Shown here: positions 45,077 through 54,626 of the stretch, piece after piece
Position numbering within the stretch: position 1 is the first letter of the stretch
Layout: the number at the start of each line of letters is the position of its first letter
Assembly: GCA_020907925.1 (NCBI GenBank)
Contig: DZDN01000016.1
Coordinates: 62,001 to 126,000 of the forward strand
From: Limimorpha avicola
Lineage (GTDB): Bacteria > Bacteroidota > Bacteroidia > Bacteroidales > F082
DNA: 64,000 bases
Direction of reading: 5' to 3'
Program-made: the position numbers and the translations under genes
Notes under the pieces: generated by a model
Database searches by the model: none
What the model saw: the letters and a program-made list of their open reading frames with translations, nothing else
Told to the model about the DNA's origin: nothing

Positions 45077-46202
45077 CGTTTTTATTTATATCTCTTGTCA
45101 CACTCAATATTATTCCAAAGGATATACCCGTACATATCATAGAAGTACCGCCTCTACTCACGAAAGGCAGATTTTGTCCTGTAGTAGGCAACAATCCCAC
45201 TGAGACGCCCATATTGATAAAAGCCTGCATGACAATACACAATATCAGACCAAATGACAAAATAGCTCCGAAAGAGTCGGGACGTTTCACCATTATCATT
45301 ACCACACGATACAACAAGATAAGATACAAAGACAGCACAATTACACCACCTACAAGTCCATATTCTTCGACAACTATAGCATAGATACAGTCGTTTTCCA
45401 CCTTAGGGAGGGAATTACGTTCTGTACTCTTGCCGGGCAGTTTACCAAAAATGCCACCGGTAGCGATAGCCGCCTTAGCATAATCCTTTTGATAATTATC
45501 CGTATTTGTAATACGGGCTTTCCATGTCGTCTGACGACCGCTACTGCCTGTCATAAACTTTATACATATAAACAATGCAAGGAATAATACGGCAATTCCG
45601 ACGAAAGACAAAATATACTTCATCTTTATCTTTCCCACAAACATCATGGCAATACATGTAGCAAAAAGCAGCACAGCTGTAGAAAGGTTCTCTGTTGCTA
45701 TCAGGCCTACAACAAATATCACCGGAAGCATAATATTAAGACAAATATCCTTCCAACCAGGGTCAGGATTATCTTTTCTCAATGCTATTTTTCTGGCAAT
45801 AAACCCAATAAGAATTATTTTGACAAACTCATTTGGCATAAACGAAGCATTAGGACCCATGAAGGGCAATATTTTTGATAATGACAATGACCTTCTGGCA
45901 TCATCGCTTTCCGTACCAAACAGTTGAGTAAGTATCAACAAGACAATGGCAACAAAAAACAGCAGATTGAAGATATTAGAATAATATGTATATTTCACAC
46001 GAGAAGCTCCAAACATAAGAACAAGAGCGGCGACAACAAATACAGCATGTTTCATGAGAACGAAAGTATTATTACCTCCGTAATCTTTAATAGCGACTAC
46101 ACTTGTTGCACTATAGACGCACAACAAAGATATCAGTGCCAATATCCATGCAACCATCCAGATACCTCTATCGCCTTGGAATATCCTGTCAAAGAGTCTC
46201 AT
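45033..46202 (-). CDS. ftsW: Lipid II glycosyltransferase FtsW (SEDS family)
   Basis: A 389-residue SEDS peptidoglycan glycosyltransferase for septal synthesis, with about ten transmembrane helices. Family blocks include GIWMVAWILALISLLCVYSATS, ENLSTAVLLFATCIAMMFVG, and the C-terminal GLLPTTGQNLPFVSRGGTSM. It overlaps the murD remnant by 4 bases and murG by 44 bases. Functional partner of the transpeptidase FtsI in the same operon. Confidence 0.96.
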   Translation of the reverse strand: MRLFDRIFQGDRGIWMVAWILALISLLCVYSATSVVAIKDYGGNNTFVLMKHAVFVVAALVLMFGASRVKYTYYSNIFNLLFFVAIVLLILTQLFGTESDDARRSLSLSKILPFMGPNASFMPNEFVKIILIGFIARKIALRKDNPDPGWKDICLNIMLPVIFVVGLIATENLSTAVLLFATCIAMMFVGKIKMKYILSFVGIAVLFLALFICIKFMTGSSGRQTTWKARITNTDNYQKDYAKAAIATGGIFGKLPGKSTERNSLPKVENDCIYAIVVEEYGLVGGVIVLSLYLILLYRVVMIMVKRPDSFGAILSFGLILCIVMQAFINMGVSVGLLPTTGQNLPFVSRGGTSMICTGISFGIILSVTRDINKNDEKRKELEQVQAAD

Positions 46203-46765
46203 TTTCCATATAAAATATTAAGGTTTTTTACAATATTCTGAAACATATCTCCACGTTGAGAGCTATCAACAAATGAGTCATCGACATCTGTAGAAGGAGA
46301 AAAAAGCACCTTTTCTGAGGGAGAAGCCAATTCTGAAGCCATTATGACAGCCTCGTCAAGTGTCTTAGCATGTAATATTCTATCATTCAGCACATCTCCA
46401 AAAGTATCATTAACTATTGTCATATCGTCTCCTACAAAGATAAGATATTTCACATAACGGTGTACCATAGTGACGAGGTCCTCATAGTCAAGACATTTTT
46501 CTCCACAACCCGTAATCCAAACCAGAGGAGCGTTTATATTCTCCATGGTAAACCATGTCGCCACGGGGCTGACAGCTCCGGAATCGTCTATATAATCCAC
46601 TGCATTATGAGAATACACGAGTTCGCTTCTATGTCTCCAATGTTGCAAATCCACGAAAGCGTCTTTTATACTTTGTTTTTTAATCTGCCCCATCTGCGAT
46701 GATATGGATGCTGCCCTTGTCATCGAGTTTCTTTTTCCCTGTTTTGCCAATTGTTCTAATGTCAT
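46199..46765 (-). CDS. MurD remnant: C-terminal third only, degenerate
   Basis: A 188-residue protein in the murD position between mraY and ftsW. It aligns with only the last ~175 residues of MurD (~440): the end of the central domain (QGKRNSMTRAASISSQM where MurD has a GxHN...A block), HRSE, and the C-terminal ligase domain (ATWFTMENINAPLVWITG; DYEDLVTMV). The UDP-binding domain and the ATP P-loop are missing. Key residues are changed: MurD DSKATN reads DSGAVS, the GGxDKG-type turn reads GCGEKC, and SPxCAS reads SPSTDV. There are only 10 bases between the mraY stop and this ATG, so no frame-shifted N-terminus exists. It cannot ligate D-Glu; either a second murD exists or the step is done otherwise. 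Conserved spacing suggests it is still expressed. Confidence 0.8.
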   Translation of the reverse strand: MTLEQLAKQGKRNSMTRAASISSQMGQIKKQSIKDAFVDLQHWRHRSELVYSHNAVDYIDDSGAVSPVATWFTMENINAPLVWITGCGEKCLDYEDLVTMVHRYVKYLIFVGDDMTIVNDTFGDVLNDRILHAKTLDEAVIMASELASPSEKVLFSPSTDVDDSFVDSSQRGDMFQNIVKNLNILYGK

Positions 46766-46775
46766 GATATATTAT

Positions 46776-48056
46776 TTATCTAATTTTCAATGTTAAAATA
46801 GCAAAAGCCGCCAAAATGATGCTTATAATCCAGAAGCGCAATGTTATCTTGCTTTCATGAAGTTTCTCGTCTGAACCCTTAAAAAGCACCTTACATCCCG
46901 GAGTTACCTGTTCCACCCAACTGAGATCTGTTCTATAATGGTCATGTATGGGCGTTCTTTTCCATATACGTTGTGGATGTCCTTTTCTCTTACCTTTTTT
47001 AAAATACAGTCTCTGCAAGATCACGGAAAGACTTTCTATTAGGAAGACGCCGCAAATTATCGGAAGCAACAATTCTTTATGAATTATTATTGCCGACACG
47101 GCGATGATTCCACCTATCGTAAGACTTCCGGTATCACCCATAAAAATCTGTGCCGGGAAAGCGTTATACCACAGGAAGCCTATCAAAGCTCCCACGAAAG
47201 CACATAGAAATACCACCACCTCTTCTGAACCTGGAATAAACATGATATTGAGATAATCCGCCATGATGACATTACTTGACACATAAGCCAATATACAAAG
47301 TGCCACTCCCATAATTGCAGAGTTACCTGCCGCCATGCCATCCATTCCATCGTTGAGGTTAGAGCCATTAGACACTGCTGTCACAACAAATACCACCACT
47401 AAGGTAAAAAATATCCAAGTAACCCAATATTTCCATGGACTCTTAATAAAATTGAATAAATCTGAATAATTAAGATTGTGATTTTTGAAGAACGGAATAG
47501 TGGTACGTGTAGATTTAACATCAGGTGATTTCACGACCACTTCTTTATTATCTTCTATTCTAACATCCACTGTCTCATTCATCACCACTGCCGGACTAAA
47601 GCGCAATGTCATTGCGACTATGAGACCCAACAGCACCTGAGCAAAGATCTTGTACCACCCTTTCAAACCATCTTTTTTCTTTTTAAAAGTCTTGATATAA
47701 TCATCTGCAAAACCTGTCAACCCGAGTATTACCGTAGTAATTATCATCAATATCATATAAACATTCAAGATTTTACCCACCAACAAGCAAGGAATAAGAA
47801 TAGAAGTTATTATTACAAGTCCACCCATAGTAGGAACACCCACTTTATTCACGTTAAACGGGTCTATTTTGACATCACGTTGCACCTCGCTAATCTGGTA
47901 CTTTTTCAACATTCTGATAAAGGATTTACCCAACCATATCGACAATATCAATGACAGTATTATTGCCAACATGGCTCTGACAGTCACATATTCAAACAAT
48001 CTCGACCCAGGCAAATCGAATTTATCTTGCAAATAATTAAACAGATAGTACAACAT
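46776..48056 (-). CDS. mraY: Phospho-MurNAc-pentapeptide transferase
   Basis: A 426-residue membrane enzyme with about ten helices that transfers phospho-MurNAc-pentapeptide to undecaprenyl phosphate, making lipid I. Conserved acidic motifs are GFADDYIKTF (~118), NLNDGMDGMAAG (~235) and FMGDTGSL (~310), plus PIHDHYR near the C-terminus, the form seen in Bacteroides. The ~60-residue insertion around residues 150-200 is a phylum trait. The C-terminus is complete, so the downstream murD deletion does not cut into mraY. Confidence 0.97.
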   Translation of the reverse strand: MLYYLFNYLQDKFDLPGSRLFEYVTVRAMLAIILSLILSIWLGKSFIRMLKKYQISEVQRDVKIDPFNVNKVGVPTMGGLVIITSILIPCLLVGKILNVYMILMIITTVILGLTGFADDYIKTFKKKKDGLKGWYKIFAQVLLGLIVAMTLRFSPAVVMNETVDVRIEDNKEVVVKSPDVKSTRTTIPFFKNHNLNYSDLFNFIKSPWKYWVTWIFFTLVVVFVVTAVSNGSNLNDGMDGMAAGNSAIMGVALCILAYVSSNVIMADYLNIMFIPGSEEVVVFLCAFVGALIGFLWYNAFPAQIFMGDTGSLTIGGIIAVSAIIIHKELLLPIICGVFLIESLSVILQRLYFKKGKRKGHPQRIWKRTPIHDHYRTDLSWVEQVTPGCKVLFKGSDEKLHESKITLRFWIISIILAAFAILTLKIR

Positions 48057-48071
48057 AGTGTCTTATATTAC

Positions 48072-49532
48072 TCATTGTTCCTCAAATGCCTTTTTTAATT
48101 CTTCCACATCATCGAAATGATGTTTCACACCTTTTATTTCCTGATAATTCTCATGACCTTTCCCTGCCACGAGTATAATATCATTTTTTTTCGACAAAGC
48201 CACGGCAGTACGTATAGCCTCACGGCGGTCAGTGATACACAACAGTTTTTTACAAAAAGCCGTCTCAACACCTTTTTTCATATCATTTATTATGGTGTCA
48301 GGTTCCTCAAAACGGGGGTTGTCGCTTGTAAGTATCAGTTTATCGCTATTTTTTACAGCCACATCAGCCATCTCAGGGCGTTTTGTAGTATCACGATTAC
48401 CTCCGGCACCTGCCACCGTGATAAGCATCTCATTATGGGTACGTATCTCGTTGATGGCTGCAAGTATGTTTTTCAAAGCATCAGGAGTATGAGCATAATC
48501 CACTATACCGATTATGCCACTGTTGGAACGCACCACCTGAAAACGTCCCGGAGCGCCATGCAACTTACTTATACCCAAGAGTATCTCTTCATCATCCATG
48601 CCAAGCAAAGAAGCAGCACCATAAATAGCAAGGATGTTAGAAGCGTTATAATCACCGACAAGACGTGTAAACACATAGCTGCCGTTTATTTTCATCTGCA
48701 TTCCTTCGAAACAACTCTCCAACACAAGTCCTTTAAAGTCTGCCATTGTTTTCAAAGAATACGACATCTTACGTGCTTTGGTATTCTGCAACATGAAGAG
48801 ACCGTTTTTATCATCAAGATTTGTAAGAGCAAAAGCAGTCTCCGGTAAATTATCGAAAAACATTTTTTTTGCATCACGATAAGCAGTCACCGTTTTATGA
48901 TAATCAAGATGATCGTGTGTCAAATTAGTAAATATGCCACCTTCAAAATGTAGTCCGGCAATACGGTTTTGTGCCACTGCATGAGAACTCACCTCCATGA
49001 AAACATATTCGCAACCTGCATCCACCATCTTGCTCATCAAGGCATTAAGTTCTATCTGGTCGCCTGTAGTATGAGTAGAAGGCATGACTTTGCCATTGAT
49101 AAGATTCTCAATTGTTGACAACAAACCACATGGATAGCCGGCATCGGTAAACAAACGGTACAACAAAGTTGCTATTGTTGTCTTGCCATTAGTACCGGTA
49201 ACACCCACCAAATGCATTTTATATGACGGATTATCATAAAACTCGGAAGCTGCAAAACCAAGAGCCACAGAACAATCATCAACAAGAACATAGACGACAT
49301 CATCTCTACATTCTACAGGAAGTTTCTCACAGACCACGACGACAGCTCCATTACATATAGCTTTATCTATATAGTCATGTCCATCGACCTGAGTACCTCT
49401 TACCGCAAAAAACATACATTTCGTTGTACAACATCTCGAATCGAAAGCAATATAATCGACCACAACCTCGCCTGAGCCTATGATACTTATTGTTTTATAA
49501 TTTCTAAATATATCTTTAACGCTTTTTCCCAT
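48072..49532 (-). CDS. murE: UDP-MurNAc-tripeptide ligase MurE (meso-DAP type)
   Basis: A Mur ligase of 486 residues with the preferred start at 49532 (MGKSVKDIFRN); ATG 49544 would add four residues. The substrate loop IAFDSR, P-loop TGTNGKTTIATL (~112), HTTGDQIEL, EVSSHA, and NLTHDHLDYH are intact. DNPRFEEP (~400) is the meso-diaminopimelate-selective motif, in accord with dapD in this window. The start overlaps the ftsI stop by 17 bases; 15 bases separate it from mraY. Confidence 0.96.
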   Translation of the reverse strand: MGKSVKDIFRNYKTISIIGSGEVVVDYIAFDSRCCTTKCMFFAVRGTQVDGHDYIDKAICNGAVVVVCEKLPVECRDDVVYVLVDDCSVALGFAASEFYDNPSYKMHLVGVTGTNGKTTIATLLYRLFTDAGYPCGLLSTIENLINGKVMPSTHTTGDQIELNALMSKMVDAGCEYVFMEVSSHAVAQNRIAGLHFEGGIFTNLTHDHLDYHKTVTAYRDAKKMFFDNLPETAFALTNLDDKNGLFMLQNTKARKMSYSLKTMADFKGLVLESCFEGMQMKINGSYVFTRLVGDYNASNILAIYGAASLLGMDDEEILLGISKLHGAPGRFQVVRSNSGIIGIVDYAHTPDALKNILAAINEIRTHNEMLITVAGAGGNRDTTKRPEMADVAVKNSDKLILTSDNPRFEEPDTIINDMKKGVETAFCKKLLCITDRREAIRTAVALSKKNDIILVAGKGHENYQEIKGVKHHFDDVEELKKAFEEQ

Positions 49533-51666
49533 AGCCCAAAACAAGTTTTATCGTCTTTCCTTTTTCAAGTTCTTCATCAGGTTCAACAGACTGCTTCAAC
49601 ACTCTGCCATGTCCTTCAAACTGTGCTTTCCAACCCAATGATTCTATAAGGAACACAGCATCAGTGACATTCATGCCGGTAAAATCCGGGACCAAAGAAT
49701 AGTTAACATTGACAGGTTCCACATAATAACCATTGATATTTCTTTTCACTTTCACCCATTCCGTACCAATATCGGTATCATACAAATCGATATTCATCAA
49801 GTCGCAATATTTGTCAACATCATCAAGATATGCCATTGAAGTCTCTGTATAGACCTCACAATCAGGGTCAGACTGCATAAACACATTGTCAGTATCAGGT
49901 ATCTTATTGGCATACACTCTTTTAGCAACTTCTTTAAACACAGGAGCCGACACCATTGAGCCATAATACGCACCACCTTTAGGATTACTTACCATGACGA
50001 TACAAGAATATTTTGGATTCTCATAAGGAAAGAATCCAACAAAAGTGGCAGTATATCTTTTATTGGCATATCCGCTTTTACCCTGAGCTATCTGAGCCGT
50101 ACCGGTTTTTCCTGCCACAGAGAAAGGAAGGTCATTCAGCGACTTGGCTGTACCTTCTTTCACCACACCACGGAGCAGTTCCTGTATCATTCTGATATTC
50201 TTAGGTGAGGCAATGCTGTCACTAATCACAACCGGCGGGAATGTCTCAATGACATCTTTGCCGTCGCGAATTTCTCTAACAAATTGAGGTTTCATCATGA
50301 CACCGTCATTAGCGATAGCATTATAAAAGGTAAGAATGTGCATAGGTGTCAGTTGCAATTCATAACCCATTGCCATCCAGGGCAATGACAATTTGCTCCA
50401 ACTTCGACTATCTGTTGTTTTAATATAAGCCTTGCCGCCACCTTTCAAAGAAAGATTCAATGGCACGTTGATACAACTCTTGTAAAGCAAGTCAATAAAA
50501 CGCTGAGGGTTATCAATGAAAGCCTCTTCCACAAGTTGAGCCATTGCTATATTGGACGAATGTTCAAAAGCCTGTCGTATTGTCGGATTACCTTTATTTA
50601 CGACATGAGAGTCTTTCAAAGCATGACCATGGAAATATTTAACCCCGGCAGCGCCGGTATTGATTACACGATTCACATCGAAGTTGGGATCATTCTCAAG
50701 AAGGGCGAGCATGGTAGCTGCCTTAAAAGTAGAACCAGGCTCCACCAACTCAGCAATGGCAAAATTATATTTCTCGTCATATTCACCTGTTTTCTCATCA
50801 TATTTCAACGAAGAGATAGCCTCGATATAGCCGGTTTTTACATCCATTATTATCACGCATCCCTGTTCCGCCTTATTATCTGCCAGACACTGAGCAAGAG
50901 ATTTTTCCACAATATCCTGAACATCGACATCTATTGTCGTACATATATCACATCCATCCTTAGCCGGTATATTATATGAAGATTCTACAGGAATAAATGT
51001 ACCACCGTTAAGGCGACGGCGATATTCCACTCCGTCAACACCTGTAAGATATTTATTATAAGCACCTTCTAAACCTACATATATGCTGTCTTTACCTTCT
51101 CTTACATAGCCAATCGTCCTCTTGGCAAGAGTGCCGTAAGGCAACTCCCTTGTATATCTTTTCTCAGCGATAAAACCACCTTTGAACTTATCCAATTTGA
51201 AAATAGGGAACTTTGATATTCTTCTATATTCATCCAATGTCAGTTTACCGGCAATTTTATAATATCTGTTTTTTTGTGCCTTTGCCTTTTTTAACTCTCT
51301 CAGATATGTCCTGCTATCATATTTTCCTATCATGACGGCAAGGCTGTCAGCGAGTTTTTTATATTCATTTTCAAGTATATACTGTTTACCTTTATACTTA
51401 AAAGTATCCTGTGCCACCTGAGTATCAAAGAAAATGTCGTATGTAGGAATAGTAATGGCGAGCGGACTGTCATCTTTTGACAAGACATTACCTCTTGCCG
51501 CCATCACGACAAATTTTTTCTGTTCATTTTTCTCAATAAATTCCTGTAAATCCTCTTTTTCATAAATCTGAATATACACTATTTTACCTATCACAAAGAG
51601 AGCAAAAAGTAAAAAGGCGAAATATATAAGAAAGACACGCCATAAACCACTTTTATCCATAATCAC
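49516..51666 (-). CDS. ftsI: Peptidoglycan transpeptidase FtsI/PBP with PASTA domain
   Basis: A 716-residue class B penicillin-binding protein for septal cross-linking. One N-terminal transmembrane helix (~8-28), a pedestal domain, then the transpeptidase domain with STFK (~313), SSN (~372) and KTGT (~520). A single C-terminal PASTA domain (VPDFTGMNVTDAVFLIESLG... to GKTIKLVLGY) follows, a frequent feature in this phylum. The start overlaps the ftsL-like stop by 4 bases. Partner of FtsW encoded downstream. Confidence 0.96.
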   Translation of the reverse strand: MIMDKSGLWRVFLIYFAFLLFALFVIGKIVYIQIYEKEDLQEFIEKNEQKKFVVMAARGNVLSKDDSPLAITIPTYDIFFDTQVAQDTFKYKGKQYILENEYKKLADSLAVMIGKYDSRTYLRELKKAKAQKNRYYKIAGKLTLDEYRRISKFPIFKLDKFKGGFIAEKRYTRELPYGTLAKRTIGYVREGKDSIYVGLEGAYNKYLTGVDGVEYRRRLNGGTFIPVESSYNIPAKDGCDICTTIDVDVQDIVEKSLAQCLADNKAEQGCVIIMDVKTGYIEAISSLKYDEKTGEYDEKYNFAIAELVEPGSTFKAATMLALLENDPNFDVNRVINTGAAGVKYFHGHALKDSHVVNKGNPTIRQAFEHSSNIAMAQLVEEAFIDNPQRFIDLLYKSCINVPLNLSLKGGGKAYIKTTDSRSWSKLSLPWMAMGYELQLTPMHILTFYNAIANDGVMMKPQFVREIRDGKDVIETFPPVVISDSIASPKNIRMIQELLRGVVKEGTAKSLNDLPFSVAGKTGTAQIAQGKSGYANKRYTATFVGFFPYENPKYSCIVMVSNPKGGAYYGSMVSAPVFKEVAKRVYANKIPDTDNVFMQSDPDCEVYTETSMAYLDDVDKYCDLMNIDLYDTDIGTEWVKVKRNINGYYVEPVNVNYSLVPDFTGMNVTDAVFLIESLGWKAQFEGHGRVLKQSVEPDEELEKGKTIKLVLGYGKKR

Positions 51667-52085
51667 TCCTTTCCTATAATATCATCAAAATAGTCATTCA
51701 CAAATACTCGCACCGATTCTTCAGAATCCGCAATACCTTTCGAAGCGAGACGTTCGCCCAAAGATGTACGTTTTGACAACTCCACTATTCTCGACGCATT
51801 AGCAGAATACTCATAATGATACACTTGTATCAATTCTTTAGTTTTGACTATCTCGGCGCTCATATCTTCCGCAATAAAAGTATTGGTAATATAAAGCATT
51901 CCCAAGAAAACCAGATATATAAGAAACGGAAACCATTTCAGGAATCTGTCACTCGACAACATGCCGCCGCCGAAAAAGGCAAAGAAGAAGTTATTAAGCC
52001 TGAATTTCTTCTTTTTCTCCCTAACAGCAGTTTTTGAATCATCCCGTTGTTGGGACTCAATATCGTTAGCAAACATCACCTTCAT
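51663..52085 (-). CDS. FtsL-like division protein
   Basis: A 140-residue protein with a charged cytoplasmic N-terminus (REKKKKFRLNNFF), one transmembrane helix (~53-70, FPFLIYLVFLGMLYITN) and a helical periplasmic part likely to form a coiled coil (ELIQVYHYEYSANASRIVELSKR). This and its place between rsmH and ftsI identify it as the FtsL-like (DUF/FtsL) subunit of the FtsQLB complex. It overlaps both neighbours by 4 bases. Confidence 0.85.
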   Translation of the reverse strand: MKVMFANDIESQQRDDSKTAVREKKKKFRLNNFFFAFFGGGMLSSDRFLKWFPFLIYLVFLGMLYITNTFIAEDMSAEIVKTKELIQVYHYEYSANASRIVELSKRTSLGERLASKGIADSEESVRVFVNDYFDDIIGKE

Positions 52086-52981
52086 AATGCCCTCCTTTCC
52101 GCCACTCTCAATTTTGCACTTCTCGCTCTGTTATTGGCAGCAATCTCATCATCGTCAGGCACTATAGGTTTACGTGTAACAAGAGAATATGGAGATAAAT
52201 TATTACCGAAAAAGTCCTTTTCCATCTTACCCTCTGCATTACCTGTTTTCATAAAATTTTTCACCATACGGTCTTCAAGAGAATGATACGAAAGCACCAC
52301 AAGTCGCCCTCCAACATTAAGGATTTCAGCACATTGCGACAAAAACATCTCCAAAGTCTCCATCTCTCTGTTGACTTCTATTCTAAGAGCCTGGAAAAGT
52401 TGCGCCAACATTTTGTTTTCAGAACCTTTTGAAAGATGTGAAGAGACTATATTTTTCAAATCGGATGTTGTCTCTACAGGTTTATACTGTCTGGCATCGA
52501 CGATAGCAGAAGCCAATATTTTTGCGTTTTTCAGTTCTCCATAACGCCATATCACATCAGCAAGAGATGCCTCGTCATAAGTATTTACCACGGCAGCGGC
52601 GTCAAGCGGAGATTTACGGCTCATACGCATGTCGAGTCGCCCTTCGAAGCGTGTAGAAAAGCCTTTTTCCGGAGTATCGAACTGATACGAAGAAACCCCG
52701 AGGTCGGCTAAAATACCGTCCACTTTACCGCCATAATACAGACGAATGAAGTTCTTCATATAACAGAAGTTCTGCGGTATGAAAGTGAAACGCTCATCAT
52801 CAATAATATTGGCAGCAGCATCTTCATCCTGGTCAAATGCATACAAATGACCTTTGTCGAGACATTCCAATATACGACGAGAATGACCGCCTCCGCCGAA
52901 AGTAACATCGACATATACGCCATCAGGATTGATATTCAACCCATCGACACTCTCATTCAATAATACCGGAATGTGATACAT
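52082..52981 (-). CDS. rsmH: 16S rRNA (cytosine-1402-N4)-methyltransferase RsmH
   Basis: A 299-residue SAM-dependent methyltransferase (formerly MraW) that modifies C1402 in the ribosomal P site. HIPVLLNESVDGL at the start, the SAM motif DVTFGGGGHSRRILE, ILADLGVSSYQFD, GFSTRFEGRLDMRM, and VLSYHSLEDRMVKNF are intact. It lies 23 bases after mraZ and overlaps the ftsL-like gene by 4 bases. Confidence 0.97.
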   Translation of the reverse strand: MYHIPVLLNESVDGLNINPDGVYVDVTFGGGGHSRRILECLDKGHLYAFDQDEDAAANIIDDERFTFIPQNFCYMKNFIRLYYGGKVDGILADLGVSSYQFDTPEKGFSTRFEGRLDMRMSRKSPLDAAAVVNTYDEASLADVIWRYGELKNAKILASAIVDARQYKPVETTSDLKNIVSSHLSKGSENKMLAQLFQALRIEVNREMETLEMFLSQCAEILNVGGRLVVLSYHSLEDRMVKNFMKTGNAEGKMEKDFFGNNLSPYSLVTRKPIVPDDDEIAANNRARSAKLRVAERRAL

Positions 52982-53004
52982 AATATAAAATTTCCTAAAT
53001 CAAT

Positions 53005-53472
53005 CTATCTGTCATTAAAATCGATATCACCCAACTTGGCATCAAGCAGTTCGGCAAATTGCTCATCCGACATCAATCCATCTTCTTTCTCTGCAAGTTC
53101 CTTATCCCAGATTTGCATTCTGTCTGTCAATGCCGTAATGACAACATCTCTTGTTATTCCGCTTTTCTCAAGAAGATCTTTCGGCAACTGAAGACGCCCG
53201 TTACCGTCAATTTTAACCAAACGGGCACCGGCATTGAATCTACGGATCAACATGATATTTTCCCGTTTAAAAGAATTGAGTTTCCCTAATTTGGATTGAA
53301 TATCACGCCAGTCCGCCATACTATATAATTCCAAACACTGTACAGAGATACCCTGACGCAACACAAACCCCTCTTCTATCGCCTCTCCGAGTTGTTCTTT
53401 AAAACTGCTCGGCAGCAACAAACGGCCCTTTGCGTCTAATTTACAATAATATTCACCTATCGGGTACTCCAT
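53005..53472 (-). CDS. mraZ: Transcriptional regulator MraZ
   Basis: A 155-residue DNA-binding protein of the AbrB-like fold with two SpoVT/MraZ repeats: GEYYCKLDAKGRLLLPSSFK and GARLVKIDGNGRLQLPKDLLE, each with the DxKGR-like signature. MraZ binds repeats upstream of its own operon and regulates dcw genes in other bacteria. First gene of the 13-gene cluster. I did not find clear MraZ-box repeats in the upstream spacer. Confidence 0.96.
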   Translation of the reverse strand: MEYPIGEYYCKLDAKGRLLLPSSFKEQLGEAIEEGFVLRQGISVQCLELYSMADWRDIQSKLGKLNSFKRENIMLIRRFNAGARLVKIDGNGRLQLPKDLLEKSGITRDVVITALTDRMQIWDKELAEKEDGLMSDEQFAELLDAKLGDIDFNDR

Positions 53473-53733
53473 TTATCCTTAATTGTTTCAAGTTGTAAAA
53501 ATAATACATTTTTTCCCACTTCTTACCACTTTTACACAATATTTTTAAAAAAGTTATCAACATATTAATCAACATATTGTATTTTATCACAAAATCAGTC
53601 ATATACTAATGCAGCATCAAAAATTCGAGATAAATGCGAAAACTATTATTATTTAATATATTGTTATTCAATAAATTAAAAATCACACTATGATAATCTT
53701 CAAAAAAATGGCATCACTAATTTCATTTTTGTA
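53473..53733. promoter_or_regulatory. Divergent spacer between mraZ and the acyltransferase gene
   Basis: About 260 A/T-rich bases that must contain the dcw promoter. I see only a weak minus-strand box (TATTTTTA near 53491) and no tandem repeats typical of MraZ binding. No ORF. Confidence 0.35.
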
Positions 53734-53741
53734 TATCTTTG
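53734..53741 (+). promoter_or_regulatory. TAnnTTTG promoter box for the acyltransferase-engB unit
   Basis: TATCTTTG lies 24 bases before the ATG at 53766 and likely drives three tightly packed genes. Confidence 0.6.
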
Positions 53742-53765
53742 TATTTAAAATAAAAGTGTTCGGGA

Positions 53766-54623
53766 ATGGGAGACTCAGGCAAGTTTTATATTGATGTTGA
53801 AGAGGTTTTCAAGAGCAAAGCACCCAAAACAGCCAAATGGATTCCTTCTTTTGTCTTCAAATATTTAAAAAAGATACTTCATCAAGATGAGATTAACAGT
53901 ATGATTAGCAGGGGTGAAGGATTATACGGACTTTCTTTTGTTGACATTGTATTGAAAGAATTCAACACCAAAGTAGAAACGGAAGGCAGTGAAAACATCA
54001 AAGGCAACCGTTTATTGTTTGCATCCAACCATCCCATGGGAGGTTTGGACGGTATAGCTTTAATAGATACCGTAGGCAGATTTTATCCTGATGTTGTCAC
54101 TCCCGTCAACGACATCTTGCTATTTGTCCCCAATCTGAGACCATTATTCATACCGGTGAACAAACACGGCAGCAATGCCGAAAACATAAAACTTTTCAAC
54201 GACACTTTTGCCGGGGACAAGACAATATGCTATTATCCTTTCGGTTTATGTTCAAGAAAAAAGAACGGCAAAATCATCGACCTGGAGTGGAAAAAGACTT
54301 TCATTTCCAAAGCGAGAACATACCAACGCGACATAATACCCACACATATCTCCGGCAGAAACAGCGATTTCTTCTACAACTTGTCAAATATACGCAAAAC
54401 ATTGCATGTCAAAGCAAACATAGAAATGCTCTTTCTTGTCAATGAGTTTTACAAACAGAAAAACAAGACTTTGAAAATCACTTTCGGCAAGCCGATACCA
54501 TGGCAAACCTTTGACAAGAGATACAATGACACCGTATGGGCTGATAAACTCAGGAAGTTTTCCTATAAGATTGCAGACAATTATAATATTGAATTTAACC
54601 CGGACGAAGATTATACAATATAA
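53766..54623 (+). CDS. PlsC-like acyltransferase (putative glycine-lipid O-acyltransferase)
   Basis: A 285-residue lysophospholipid-acyltransferase-like protein. The catalytic motif reads NHPMGGLD (His and Asp separated by five residues rather than the usual four), followed by FIPVNKHGSNAENI and YYPFGLCSRKKNG where PlsC has its substrate motifs. It sits 3 bases before a GNAT-type N-acyltransferase. In Bacteroides a similar pair, glsA/glsB, near the dcw genes makes the glycine lipids, in which an N-acyl-glycine is then O-acylated; this gene would be the GlsA-like O-acyltransferase. The assignment is inference from family and context. Confidence 0.75.
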   Translation: MGDSGKFYIDVEEVFKSKAPKTAKWIPSFVFKYLKKILHQDEINSMISRGEGLYGLSFVDIVLKEFNTKVETEGSENIKGNRLLFASNHPMGGLDGIALIDTVGRFYPDVVTPVNDILLFVPNLRPLFIPVNKHGSNAENIKLFNDTFAGDKTICYYPFGLCSRKKNGKIIDLEWKKTFISKARTYQRDIIPTHISGRNSDFFYNLSNIRKTLHVKANIEMLFLVNEFYKQKNKTLKITFGKPIPWQTFDKRYNDTVWADKLRKFSYKIADNYNIEFNPDEDYTI

Positions 54624-54626
54624 AAA

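Noticed and set aside
46199..46776. Frameshift hiding the N-terminal part of murD
   Set aside because: Only 10 bases separate the complete mraY from the murD fragment, so no shifted coding sequence is present in the window.
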